Source of the DNA: an uncultured Bacteroidales bacterium
GTDB taxonomy: Bacteria; Bacteroidota; Bacteroidia; Bacteroidales; UBA932
Assembly: GCA_934717185.1 (NCBI GenBank)
Contig: CAKUYQ010000032.1
Location: 1 to 28,865, forward strand
Direction of reading: 5' to 3'
Length of the DNA: 28,865 nt
The notes beneath the pieces were generated by a model. The model saw only the letters and a list, made by a program, of their open reading frames with translations, ran no database searches and had not been told where the DNA came from. Below, one piece after another: positions 15,789 to 23,971 of this stretch. The first letter of the stretch is position 1. Each line of letters starts with the position of its first letter. Position numbers and translations under genes: made by a program.

Positions 15789-16195
15789 AATAATTTTTAT
15801 CTAAAAATTATTGATTTTTATTATTGCTATGTTAATATGTTGATAAAATTAAATACTAACAGATACTTCATTTTAGTATTACTTATTAAACATGTTTATC
15901 AACAGGTTTATGCGTACTTAATTATTTGACTAATAATAATTAAAGTATATTTATTAACATATGTTTAAAAATATATTGCAATATGTTTTAACATATTTAA
16001 CAGTTGATAAACCATGTTGAAAAGTTTATATAAATGATAGTATTTGATTATTGTATCTAATGTGAATAATTTTATATATCACTTTTTATCTTATTTTAAA
16101 ATATAGTTAATATTAGTTATTAACCGTGTTATTAATAAGTTTTCAACAGCTTTTTTTGAATATTGTTGAAAACTGTATTTATTTTGCATTCTATT
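15789..16195. other. oriC: Candidate chromosomal replication origin (oriC)
   Basis: This 407-base gap between divergent ruvB and mfd is extremely AT-rich and carries DnaA-box-like 9-mers. TTATCAACA is exact on plus at 15896-15904 and on minus at 15838-15846. One-off forms are TTATTAACA (15951-15959), TTATCAACT on minus (16002-16010), TTTTCAACA on minus (16015-16023 and 16164-16172) and TTTTCAACA on plus (16140-16148). TTATCAACA differs at one position from the classical TTATCCACA. Palindromes AACATATGTT (15956-15965) and AATATGTTTTAACATATT (15980-15997) and long A/T runs could serve as an unwinding element. Third-position G/C bias in sampled genes reverses across the gap. No gene, RNA or clear terminator is visible. 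Known: oriC often lies at such inflections. Inferred: that this is oriC. Confidence 0.65.
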
Positions 16196-19100
16196 ATGGA
16201 GAATGCAGATTTAAAAGGCTTTTTATTTGAGCAACCTGCTCAAAAACAGATTAATAAAGCTTTAAAGGATAAAAGCGTCAAAATAGTCAGAATTAACGGA
16301 TTATTCTCATCTTCTAAATCATTTGCTATATCGGGTGCGGTTATAAGCGGTATTCATTTAGTTATTGCAGATACTAAAGAACAGGCGCAGATGTTTGCTA
16401 ATGATCTTTATGTGTTGTTGGGGGATGACAATGTGTTTTATCTTCCTACCTCAAAAGGAACAGTATCGAGGATAAGTTCAATAAACGACTCCTCTCATAA
16501 GGTACAGAGAACAGCTGCAATAAACGCTCTTAATAGTTTTATAGATGGTTCGTCTAAGAGTAGTTATATAGTGTTGATAACATATCCGGCTGCAATACAT
16601 GAGAAGATCATGAATAAGGTGGAGTTGGATAATTCTATTCTTAAAATAAGGAAGGGGGATAAACTTTCTCATGATTTTATAAAGGAAACTCTTGCCGAAT
16701 ATGGTTTTAATAGAGTTGATTTTGTTGGTGAACCTGGTGAATATGCTGTAAGAGGTGGTATTATAGATCTTTTTTCTTTTTCAGATGACAAACCTTATAG
16801 GTTAGATTTTTTTGGAGATGAGATAGAGGAGATAAAACAGTTTGATATTAATACCCAACGCTCTATAAAAGATATTAACAGTATAGATGTCTATCCTAAT
16901 ATATATAATGATGAGGTTGATACTCATAAGGATGAGGTTTTTATTACAGATTTTATAAGTAAAAGAGAATCATATATATGGATTGATACAATAGATTATG
17001 TAAAGGATCAGATAAAACTTATGGATGATGTTGCAAAGAGCAATAGTTCATCTCTTTTTGAAGATTTTTATAAAAATAAGCTTATTATTCTTGGTGAAAT
17101 AGATTATAACAAGGATGTACAGGGTTATAATACAGAGGAGGTTATATTCAATGTTTCTCCCCAACCATCTTTTAATAAGAATTTTAATCTGCTCGAGTCT
17201 GATCTTAAAAGGAGGATAGATGAGGGTTATTCTATATATATAAGTTCAGATAATCCAAAACAGTTTGAAAGATTGCGTAGTATATTTGCTCATAATGAGA
17301 AGGATGATTTGAGTAAGGTGCCAAGATTTACGGAGTTAAGATATGCTTTGTCGGGAGGATTCATAGATAATAAAGCAAGGGTATGTGTATATACAGATCA
17401 TCAGATATTCGACCGTTATCACAGGATAAAGATAAAAAGAGAGGTTGCAAGAAGCGAGAAACTTACTTTAAATGAACTTAATGCTTTTCAGATTGGTGAT
17501 TATGTAGTTCATATAGATCATGGTGTAGGTATTTTTGGAGGACTTGTAAAGACTAATCTTAATGGAAAGGTTCAGGAGGCTATAAAACTTATATATAAGG
17601 ATAATGATGTGATATTTGTCTCTATTCACGGTATTCACAGAATTTCCAGATTCAAAAGTAAGGATGGAACTCCTCCAAAGATCTATAAACTTGGTAATGG
17701 AGCGTGGGAAAAACTCAAAACTCAGACTAAGAGTAAGGTTAAGGATATTGCAAGGGATCTTATAAAACTTTATGCAGAAAGAAGACAGGCAAAAGGTTTT
17801 GCATTTTCTGCAGATACATATATGCAAAACGAGCTTGAGGCATCTTTTATATATGAGGATACTCCTGATCAGTTGAAAACCATTCAGTCTGTAAAGGAAG
17901 ATATGGAGAAGGATTGCCCTATGGACAGATTGGTTTGTGGTGATGTAGGTTTCGGCAAGACGGAGATAGCTGTAAGGGCTGCTTTTAAGGCTGTTGCAGA
18001 CAGTAAGCAGGTTGCTGTGCTTGTTCCTACTACAATTCTTGCTTTGCAGCATTACAAGACTTTTGTTAAAAGGCTAAAGGATTTTCCTTGTAAAGTTGAA
18101 TATTTAAGCAGGTTAAAGAGTGCAAAAGAGATACGGGCTATAAGTGAAGAATTGGCTAATGGTAAGATAGATATAATAATAGGTACGCATCGTCTGCTTA
18201 ATAAGGAGATAAAATTTAAAGATTTAGGGTTGCTTATTATAGATGAGGAACAGAAGTTTGGTGTGGCTGCAAAGGAGAAATTGAGGCAGATGAAGATGTC
18301 TATAGATACACTTACTCTAACTGCCACCCCAATACCGAGAACTCTTCAGTTCTCACTTTTAGGTGCAAGGGATCTCTCTATTATAAATACCCCTCCGCCA
18401 AACAGGTTGCCTGTTCAGACAGAGATAATAGATTTTGACGAGGATCTTATAAGAGAGATAATAACCAATGAGATTGAGAGAGGGGGACAGGTATTCTTTG
18501 TTCATAATAAGGTTGAGGATATTCTTGCAATTGAGGATATAATAAAGAGAATATGTCCCGGTGTAAAGACGGCAGTGGGGCATGGTAAGATGGAGCCAAA
18601 GGAGCTTGAATCCATAGTATTGGATTTTATGGCCGGTGATTATGATGTATTGGTCGCAACTACAATAGTTGAAAACGGTATAGATGTTCCTAATGCCAAT
18701 ACTATTATTATAAATCAGGCTCAGAATTTCGGACTCAGCGATCTGCATCAGTTGAGGGGCAGGGTAGGGCGTTCTAACCAGAAGGCATACTGTTATCTTA
18801 TTGTTCCTCCAATGGTTTCAATATCAGATGATGCAAGAAGAAGGTTACGTGCAATAGAGGCTTTCTCCGATCTTGGCAGTGGTTTTAATATAGCAATGCA
18901 GGATTTGGATATAAGGGGTGCCGGTAATCTTCTTGGTGGGGAGCAGAGCGGGTTTATAGCCGAGATGGGTTTTGAAACATACCAGCGTATTCTTGAGGAG
19001 GCGTTTATGGAGCTTAAGCAGGAGGAGTATCTTAAGAGTGGGGGAGAGGAGAGTGATTTGTCGGGAAGCAAAGAGTTAAAAAAGGCAAGAAAAATAGATT

Positions 19101-19657
19101 TGACGAGAGGTGAAAAGAATAGCGAGGAGTTTGAGGAGGCAGTTGAAAAGACAAAACTTGCAGACCGGTATATAACTGATTGTACTATAGATACAGATTT
19201 GGAGCTTCTTATTCCCGACAACTACATCTCTCAAGTTTCCGAGAAGATAAGACTGTATAAGGAGCTTGATACCCTCTCAAGGGAGGATGATCTTAAAAAG
19301 TTTGAAGATAATCTCATGGACAGGTTTGGAGAACTTCCGGATCAGTTAAGGCAGCTTATGTATGTGGTAAGGTTGAGAAGAGAAGCAATAAAACTTGGTT
19401 TTGAAAGGATAGTGTTGAAAAACAATAAGATGCTCGTCTATTTTGTGCATGATGGTAGGTCCCCTTACTATGCTTCTCCTGTATTTGAGGGAATTTTATC
19501 TGTTGTAAGCTCAGGTTTTAATGCTTTTGTTCTTAAGGAGCAGAATAATAAATTAATGATGACGGCAAACGATGTTGGAAATGTAGAGATGGCTTATAAT
19601 ATTGTTTTACAGTTGAAAGAGAAATTGCAAAAACAAAACTTTGTTAGATGGAATTGA
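16196..19657 (+). CDS. mfd: Transcription-repair coupling factor Mfd
   Basis: This 1153-residue protein starts at the ATG at 16196 (MENADLKGFLFEQ). The in-frame TTG at 16163 lies inside a DnaA-box-like site and is rejected. Mfd removes RNA polymerase stalled at DNA lesions and recruits UvrA. The layout is complete: a UvrB-like N-terminal region (GEYAVRGGIIDLFSF); the RNA-polymerase-interacting CarD-like domain at about 430-500 (IGDYVVHIDHGVGIFGG); a RecG-like translocase with Walker A GDVGFGKT (582-589), DEEQ (about 683-686) and TATPIPRTLQ; the helicase C half with QLRGRVGRSNQKAYCYL; and the C-terminal TRCF domain. Third positions are strongly G/T-rich, the opposite of plus-strand genes to the left. 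Its 3' end carries promoter elements for coaX. Confidence 0.98.
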   Translation: MENADLKGFLFEQPAQKQINKALKDKSVKIVRINGLFSSSKSFAISGAVISGIHLVIADTKEQAQMFANDLYVLLGDDNVFYLPTSKGTVSRISSINDSSHKVQRTAAINALNSFIDGSSKSSYIVLITYPAAIHEKIMNKVELDNSILKIRKGDKLSHDFIKETLAEYGFNRVDFVGEPGEYAVRGGIIDLFSFSDDKPYRLDFFGDEIEEIKQFDINTQRSIKDINSIDVYPNIYNDEVDTHKDEVFITDFISKRESYIWIDTIDYVKDQIKLMDDVAKSNSSSLFEDFYKNKLIILGEIDYNKDVQGYNTEEVIFNVSPQPSFNKNFNLLESDLKRRIDEGYSIYISSDNPKQFERLRSIFAHNEKDDLSKVPRFTELRYALSGGFIDNKARVCVYTDHQIFDRYHRIKIKREVARSEKLTLNELNAFQIGDYVVHIDHGVGIFGGLVKTNLNGKVQEAIKLIYKDNDVIFVSIHGIHRISRFKSKDGTPPKIYKLGNGAWEKLKTQTKSKVKDIARDLIKLYAERRQAKGFAFSADTYMQNELEASFIYEDTPDQLKTIQSVKEDMEKDCPMDRLVCGDVGFGKTEIAVRAAFKAVADSKQVAVLVPTTILALQHYKTFVKRLKDFPCKVEYLSRLKSAKEIRAISEELANGKIDIIIGTHRLLNKEIKFKDLGLLIIDEEQKFGVAAKEKLRQMKMSIDTLTLTATPIPRTLQFSLLGARDLSIINTPPPNRLPVQTEIIDFDEDLIREIITNEIERGGQVFFVHNKVEDILAIEDIIKRICPGVKTAVGHGKMEPKELESIVLDFMAGDYDVLVATTIVENGIDVPNANTIIINQAQNFGLSDLHQLRGRVGRSNQKAYCYLIVPPMVSISDDARRRLRAIEAFSDLGSGFNIAMQDLDIRGAGNLLGGEQSGFIAEMGFETYQRILEEAFMELKQEEYLKSGGEESDLSGSKELKKARKIDLTRGEKNSEEFEEAVEKTKLADRYITDCTIDTDLELLIPDNYISQVSEKIRLYKELDTLSREDDLKKFEDNLMDRFGELPDQLRQLMYVVRLRREAIKLGFERIVLKNNKMLVYFVHDGRSPYYASPVFEGILSVVSSGFNAFVLKEQNNKLMMTANDVGNVEMAYNIVLQLKEKLQKQNFVRWN

Positions 19658-19674
19658 TATAATTACTATATTTG
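19640..19674 (+). promoter_or_regulatory. Putative coaX promoter overlapping the end of mfd
   Basis: TTTG at 19640-19643 (-33) and TATATTTG at 19667-19674 (-7, matching TAnnTTTG) are separated by 23 bases, the same spacing as upstream of hflX. A start about 7 bases further on would precede the chosen coaX GTG by about 14 bases. Confidence 0.5.
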
Positions 19675-19694
19675 TAGCCTTGAATTTTAAAAAC

Positions 19695-20453
19695 GTGGCT
19701 GACTTACTTATAGATTTGGGAAATTCTAACTGTAAAGCTGCTTTCCATTACAGGGGGGAGCTTGTACAGGTTTATAAGGATAGCGGAGAGGATCTTAATC
19801 TTTTCTTGGATTTTCTTGTAAAAGAGTGGAAAAGTTTCTTTAAGGGTTCCTCCATAGATATTATAGTATTCTCAAATGTTAGGGATGAGATGCCTCTGTT
19901 TGAAGATAGATTGAGAGAGATTTGCAATAAATTGGTTGTGGTGAAGGATGATATGGAGTTGCCTGTAGAGATGAGATACGGTTTTGTGCCTACCGGTCTT
20001 GGAGCGGACAGACTTGCCGGAGCTTTGGCTGTTACAATGATGTTTCCGAATTATGACTGTATAAAGTTTGATTTTGGAACCGCTCTCACAGTAGACTTTA
20101 TAGATAAAGGTGCGTATTATGCAGGCGGAAATATCTCTCTTGGTTTTAAAACAAGACTGAAAGCTTTGAATCATTTTACAAAACGTCTTCCTTTGATTGA
20201 GCCGGATGTTGATTGTCCCGATATAGGAATAAATACGAGCGGGGCTATTACTGCAGGTGTTGAGTTAGGCTTAATATTTGAAGTGGGTGGATATATAGAT
20301 AAGTATCCCGACAGAAAAATTATCTTTACCGGAGGGGATTCTCTTTATTTTGCCGGTAAATTAAAAAGAAAGATTTTTGTAATAAAAAACTTAGTGCTTT
20401 TAGGACTAGGGCTAATAGCAGATTATTATGCAGCAGATGTCAATAAGAATTAA
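19695..20453 (+). CDS. coaX: Type III pantothenate kinase
   Basis: CoaX phosphorylates pantothenate, the first step of coenzyme A synthesis. I choose the GTG at 19695 (252 residues, MADLLIDLGNSNCK) because the family begins with this phosphate-binding DLGN(S/T) motif a few residues from the start. The longer frame to a TTG at 19641 would cover the promoter boxes. Other motifs are the substrate-loop signature GLGADRLAGALA and DFGTALTVDF with its catalytic Asp, plus GGNISLGFKTRLKAL and IIFTGGDS near the C-terminus. It follows mfd by 37 bases and overlaps the next gene by 26 bases, so it heads the run leading to lptC. The cytoplasmic enzyme has no visible defects. Confidence 0.93.
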   Translation: MADLLIDLGNSNCKAAFHYRGELVQVYKDSGEDLNLFLDFLVKEWKSFFKGSSIDIIVFSNVRDEMPLFEDRLREICNKLVVVKDDMELPVEMRYGFVPTGLGADRLAGALAVTMMFPNYDCIKFDFGTALTVDFIDKGAYYAGGNISLGFKTRLKALNHFTKRLPLIEPDVDCPDIGINTSGAITAGVELGLIFEVGGYIDKYPDRKIIFTGGDSLYFAGKLKRKIFVIKNLVLLGLGLIADYYAADVNKN

Positions 20454-21735
20454 AGGTATTCTCTTTATCCTTGCTGTTTTTGCGGCAAGTGTTCGGTTAA
20501 GCGGCCAGACGACAGACGCTTTGGGAACGTACACCCCCTATTCTCTCTTTGGAATAGGAGATATTGCAAGACAAGGTACGGCATTTAACAGGGGAATGGG
20601 CGGAATAGGTATAGGTGTTAGAGATAACAGATTTATCAATTATCTTAATCCTGCATCTATTACAGCCAGAGACACACTCTCTTTTATGTTGGATTTTGGA
20701 TTAAACCAACATAATTTTTACAATTCAAATGGAGATATAAACTCTGCATATAACACCTTTAATATGCAGAATGTTATATTTACTGCACCTATCTATAAAA
20801 AATCTGCTCTAATTGTTGGTATTACACCATATAGCAATGTTGGATATAAGTTTAAAGCTGTAGAGAACGATGATGAACTTGTGTCCAAGTATGGAGATAT
20901 ACAGTACCAGAAGTATGGAGAGGGAAGCATAAATCAGTTTTTTGTTGGAGGCGCAGTGAATTTACTTGAGAACTTCTCCGTAGGTGCGCAATACGTTTAC
21001 TATTTTGGTTCCTTGGATAAGTACAGCAATATATATTTCGGTTCTACTACATCTGTGAGGAATATTATTAACAGGTGGGACTATTCGGTAAGCGCACATT
21101 CTGCACAGTTCGGACTTCAGTATTTCGCGAGTATCGGGAAGAAAATGGAGATAACAGCGGGAGCAACATATAGACTTAAATCAAAGTTGAAAGGAGATTT
21201 AAAGAGAGAGGTGATAGCTTCGGATAATTCTTATTCGAAAGATACAATAGTTAACAGTACTATAAAGGATCCTAACCTACACATCCCATCTGAGATTGGA
21301 TTTGGTGTATCCCTTAGAAAGAGGGATAAATGGATGATAGGTGCTGATTTCTCTCACCAGAGTTGGAAAGGATCTGATATACCGGAGTATAACGGTGTTA
21401 ATTTCAAACCTGTAGCAGCAAATAGCTATAATATAGGTTTTGAGTATATTCCAAACAAATACGATATAAAATCCTATATGAAAAGGGCTACATATAGAAT
21501 AGGTGCCTATTACGAAGAATCATACGTTAAGGTAAACAACAGACAGGTCAAAGGTTTTGGTGTAACGGTTGGAACATCGCTTCCTATTCACAGATGGTAT
21601 AATGCAGCCAATTTTTCAATAGATTTGGGGCAGAGGGGAAGTATAAAGGATAATTTGGTAAGGGAAAGATATATAAAGTTTATAATAAATATAAGTCTTC
21701 ATGATATTTGGTTCGTAAAATACAGATATCAATAG
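20428..21735 (+). CDS. Outer-membrane beta-barrel protein (PorV/FadL-like), function unknown
   Basis: This 435-residue protein has a signal peptide (ILFILAVFAASVRLSGQ). The ATG at 20437 (MSIRIKG) is an equally good start; both lie inside the end of coaX. After a motif typical of Bacteroidetes barrel proteins (YSLFGIGDIARQGTAFNRGMGG, then INYLNPASI), the chain alternates short amphipathic strands with turns. Repeated GxxYxxxS-like strands run through to the C-terminus, which ends in an aromatic strand (VKYRYQ), as expected for BAM-inserted barrels. FadL/PorV-like proteins transport hydrophobic compounds or act as shuttle proteins; the role here is unknown. Sitting between coaX and the TPR-lptC genes links it to envelope biogenesis by context only. 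Confidence 0.8.
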   Translation: MQQMSIRIKGILFILAVFAASVRLSGQTTDALGTYTPYSLFGIGDIARQGTAFNRGMGGIGIGVRDNRFINYLNPASITARDTLSFMLDFGLNQHNFYNSNGDINSAYNTFNMQNVIFTAPIYKKSALIVGITPYSNVGYKFKAVENDDELVSKYGDIQYQKYGEGSINQFFVGGAVNLLENFSVGAQYVYYFGSLDKYSNIYFGSTTSVRNIINRWDYSVSAHSAQFGLQYFASIGKKMEITAGATYRLKSKLKGDLKREVIASDNSYSKDTIVNSTIKDPNLHIPSEIGFGVSLRKRDKWMIGADFSHQSWKGSDIPEYNGVNFKPVAANSYNIGFEYIPNKYDIKSYMKRATYRIGAYYEESYVKVNNRQVKGFGVTVGTSLPIHRWYNAANFSIDLGQRGSIKDNLVRERYIKFIINISLHDIWFVKYRYQ

Positions 21736-21787
21736 GATTGGAAATTAATGAAATATAACAAATAACTAATAAAATCACATCTTTTTT

Positions 21788-23110
21788 ATGAAAACTATGC
21801 GCTTGTTTATCACATTGGCTCTTGTTTCAATTGTTGGAACAATTGGGTTGAATGCTCAAGGAAGATTTGGAGCAGATAGTGCCAATTGTGTTAGTTTTTT
21901 AAATTTTTACAAAGATTTCTTTAAACAGAATAATCTTAAGGAAGCTGCTCCGCTATGGCAGAAAGCAATGAAGTCTTGCCCTCCTACAGCCAGCCAGAAC
22001 CTGCTTATGGATGGTAACAAGATTTTTAAATATATAATGAGAAGTTACAAACCGGGTACTCCCGAGTATCAGAATTGTGTAGATTCCATAATGATTCTTC
22101 ACGATCTTCGTGCAGAATATTATCCAAAATATGCATTCAAGGCTAAAGAGAACAAAGCTATTGATTATATTAACCTTGTTAAAGATGATCAAAAAGTAAG
22201 AGATATGATCGCAGAGGTTATATCAATGAATGCAAATAAGGCAAATTCTGTTCTGTATGTAACATATATGGAGCGTACAAAGAATCTCTATATTGCACAG
22301 AAAATATCTGCAGAAGAGGTCCTTAATGACTATTCAAAATATTCAGAAGTTTTCCAGAAGAAGGTAGATGCAGATCCTTCTGACCAGAATAAGAGTGCGT
22401 ATCAGGCTTTTGAGAATTTCTTCATCAATAGTGGAGTTGCAACTTGTGAGAATTTGGTAAAGGTGTTTGAACCTAGATTCCAGGCTAATCAAGAGGATCT
22501 TGAACTTGCAAAAACTATTGTTAAAGTACTTGCAGACAGAGAGTGTATGAATGAAGACCTTTATCTTTCTGCGGTTGTTAAAATGCACCAGCTTGAGCCT
22601 TCATATAACAGTGCTTATTATCTTTACAAGTTGTATGCAAGTAAGGGTGAAGAGGGTAAGGCTATTGAGATGTTGCAAGAGGCTCTTAATTATGAGGATA
22701 TTGAAGCAGGTAAAAAAGCAGAACTTCTTATGGAGTTGGCAGTTTACACTTATAAGAATAAGTTAGGTTCTGCAAAGGCTGTTGCATACGCAAAAGAGGC
22801 TATGGAGATAGATAACAGTCATGCTGCGAGAGCAAACTTCCTTATAGCAAATATATGGGTTGCTACAAGCTGTAAGGGAAGCAATGATATTGAATCACGT
22901 GCTAAATACTGGGTTGCAACAGATTACCTAAACAGAGCAAAGGCTTTGGATCCATCTGTTAATGAGGAAGCAGACAAACTTTTGCGTCAATACAGACAGT
23001 ATTTCCCACAGGCAGCGGATGCTTTCATGTATGACCTTGTAGATGGTGCTTCTTACTCTGTTTCTTGCGGTGGTCTTAACGCAACAACTACAGTAAGAAC
23101 TATTAAATAG
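21788..23110 (+). CDS. Exported TPR-repeat protein
   Basis: This 440-residue protein has a signal peptide (LFITLALVSIVGTIGLNAQ) and an otherwise helical chain. Several TPR-like helix pairs are visible: residues about 35-60 (FYKDFFKQNNLKEAAPLWQK), about 270-310 (SYNSAYYLYKLYASKGEEGK) and about 315-390. Seven or so cysteines are scattered through it, including one in the C-terminal tail (SYSVSCGG). It is probably a periplasmic or outer-membrane-associated scaffold. It sits 52 bases after the barrel protein gene, most likely as its partner. No catalytic motif is present and I do not recognise a named function. A weak hairpin, AGGCTT/AAGCCT (23109-23128), overlaps the stop codon, without a T-tract. 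Confidence 0.85.
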   Translation: MKTMRLFITLALVSIVGTIGLNAQGRFGADSANCVSFLNFYKDFFKQNNLKEAAPLWQKAMKSCPPTASQNLLMDGNKIFKYIMRSYKPGTPEYQNCVDSIMILHDLRAEYYPKYAFKAKENKAIDYINLVKDDQKVRDMIAEVISMNANKANSVLYVTYMERTKNLYIAQKISAEEVLNDYSKYSEVFQKKVDADPSDQNKSAYQAFENFFINSGVATCENLVKVFEPRFQANQEDLELAKTIVKVLADRECMNEDLYLSAVVKMHQLEPSYNSAYYLYKLYASKGEEGKAIEMLQEALNYEDIEAGKKAELLMELAVYTYKNKLGSAKAVAYAKEAMEIDNSHAARANFLIANIWVATSCKGSNDIESRAKYWVATDYLNRAKALDPSVNEEADKLLRQYRQYFPQAADAFMYDLVDGASYSVSCGGLNATTTVRTIK

Positions 23111-23132
23111 GCTTATGGAAAGAAGCCTGTTA

Positions 23133-23320
23133 GGCATTGGCGTTAGCCATAATTGAGTTTATAGTTAATAGTTTATAGTGTATAGACGGGTTTTAAGCTA
23201 ATAGCATTAAGGCTTAAAATAAAAACTAATATCTTTAAAACTACAAGCTGATAAACTGACTTTTAACTTTAAACTATAAACAATAAACTAATTAGCTAAA
23301 GCCAAGGCTAAAGCCAAAGC
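23133..23320. repeat. Compound inverted repeat: hexamer and GTTTATAGT modules, copies D and E
   Basis: The left arm has GGCATTGGCGTTAGCC (23133-23148), ATAATTGA, then GTTTATAGT and GTTTATAG in tandem (23157-23178). The right arm has the complements in mirror order: ACTATAAAC and AATAAAC (23273-23288), TAATTA, then GCTAAA GCCAAG GCTAAA GCCAAA GC (23295-23320). The spacer of about 92 bases is AT-rich. Within the right arm, ATTAGCT (23291-23297) and AGCTAAT (23318-23324) form a further hairpin that ends four bases before the lptC ATG. There is no reading frame of note. Confidence 0.7.
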
Positions 23321-23327
23321 TAATTAC

Positions 23328-23969
23328 ATGGTAAGGAGAAGCTGCGCAAAAGCGAACATATTTCTTTTAAAGCTGGTGGCTGTTATCTTTATAACAACCA
23401 CCGGCTTTGTATCATGTAAAAACAAGGACAAAGGGATAGATCCCATTGACTTTAATTCGGCTCCGCGTCAGGTAATAAAAAACATGAAGGCTGTGCAATC
23501 AAGGAACGGAGGGGTGGTAATGCAGATGGAGGCAGATGTTATGGAGAGCTATTCAAACGATACCTCCTCCTTTGAATTGTTTCCTGCAGGATTTAATGTT
23601 TACGGCTATACCAAAGAGGGGGATTTGGAGACAAAGATTAGATCAGATAGGGCAAAACATACAAAACAGGGGAGGGAAGAACAGTGGGAAGCTACAGGTA
23701 ATGTTAAGATTTACAACTATATAAAGGGTGAGAGAATGGAGACAGATACCCTTTATTGGGATCAGATGGATCACACAATATACACGCATTCTTTTGTAAA
23801 GATGTTTTCTCCGCAAGGTTACCTCCAAGGTTTTGGAATGAAGAGCGATGAAATGGCCAAGAATGCAACTATTTTAAGGCCGTTTAATAGTTACGGTATA
23901 ATTGACAACGATTCTACCAAAACAGGTTATATAGATACTGTTAATTTAATAGGTCCTATAAAAAGATAG
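23328..23969 (+). CDS. lptC: LPS export protein LptC (lipoprotein form)
   Basis: This 213-residue protein has a signal peptide and a lipobox-like FVSC (Cys30). The residues after the Cys (KNKDK) lack the acidic surface-export signal, so it is probably periplasm-facing. The OstA/LptC-like beta-jellyroll is visible in the alternating strands: VVMQMEADVMESYSNDT, GDLETKIRSDRAKH, EQWEATGNVKIYNY, RMETDTLYWDQMDHTIYTH and GYLQGFGMKSDE. LptC takes lipopolysaccharide from the LptBFG transporter and passes it to LptA or LptD. It is a lipoprotein in many Bacteroidetes instead of being TM-anchored. It is followed after two bases by the CNNM gene, so they are co-transcribed. The start lies directly downstream of the compound repeat. 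Confidence 0.9.
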   Translation: MVRRSCAKANIFLLKLVAVIFITTTGFVSCKNKDKGIDPIDFNSAPRQVIKNMKAVQSRNGGVVMQMEADVMESYSNDTSSFELFPAGFNVYGYTKEGDLETKIRSDRAKHTKQGREEQWEATGNVKIYNYIKGERMETDTLYWDQMDHTIYTHSFVKMFSPQGYLQGFGMKSDEMAKNATILRPFNSYGIIDNDSTKTGYIDTVNLIGPIKR

Positions 23970-23971
23970 TA

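Noticed and set aside
16163..16195. Longer mfd start at a TTG
   Set aside because: It adds eleven residues not typical of Mfd, overlaps a DnaA-box-like site, and a good ATG follows at 16196.
17468..18748. Minus-strand open frames across mfd
   Set aside because: They are AT-driven shadow frames with atypical residue composition and no domains; mfd is intact throughout.
19641..19694. coaX start at a TTG inside mfd
   Set aside because: The conserved DLGN motif begins six residues after the GTG at 19695, and the upstream segment carries a promoter-like pair.
23109..23128. Hairpin AGGCTT/AAGCCT as a terminator after the TPR gene
   Set aside because: The six-base stem overlaps the stop codon and has no T-tract, so it is too weak to call.
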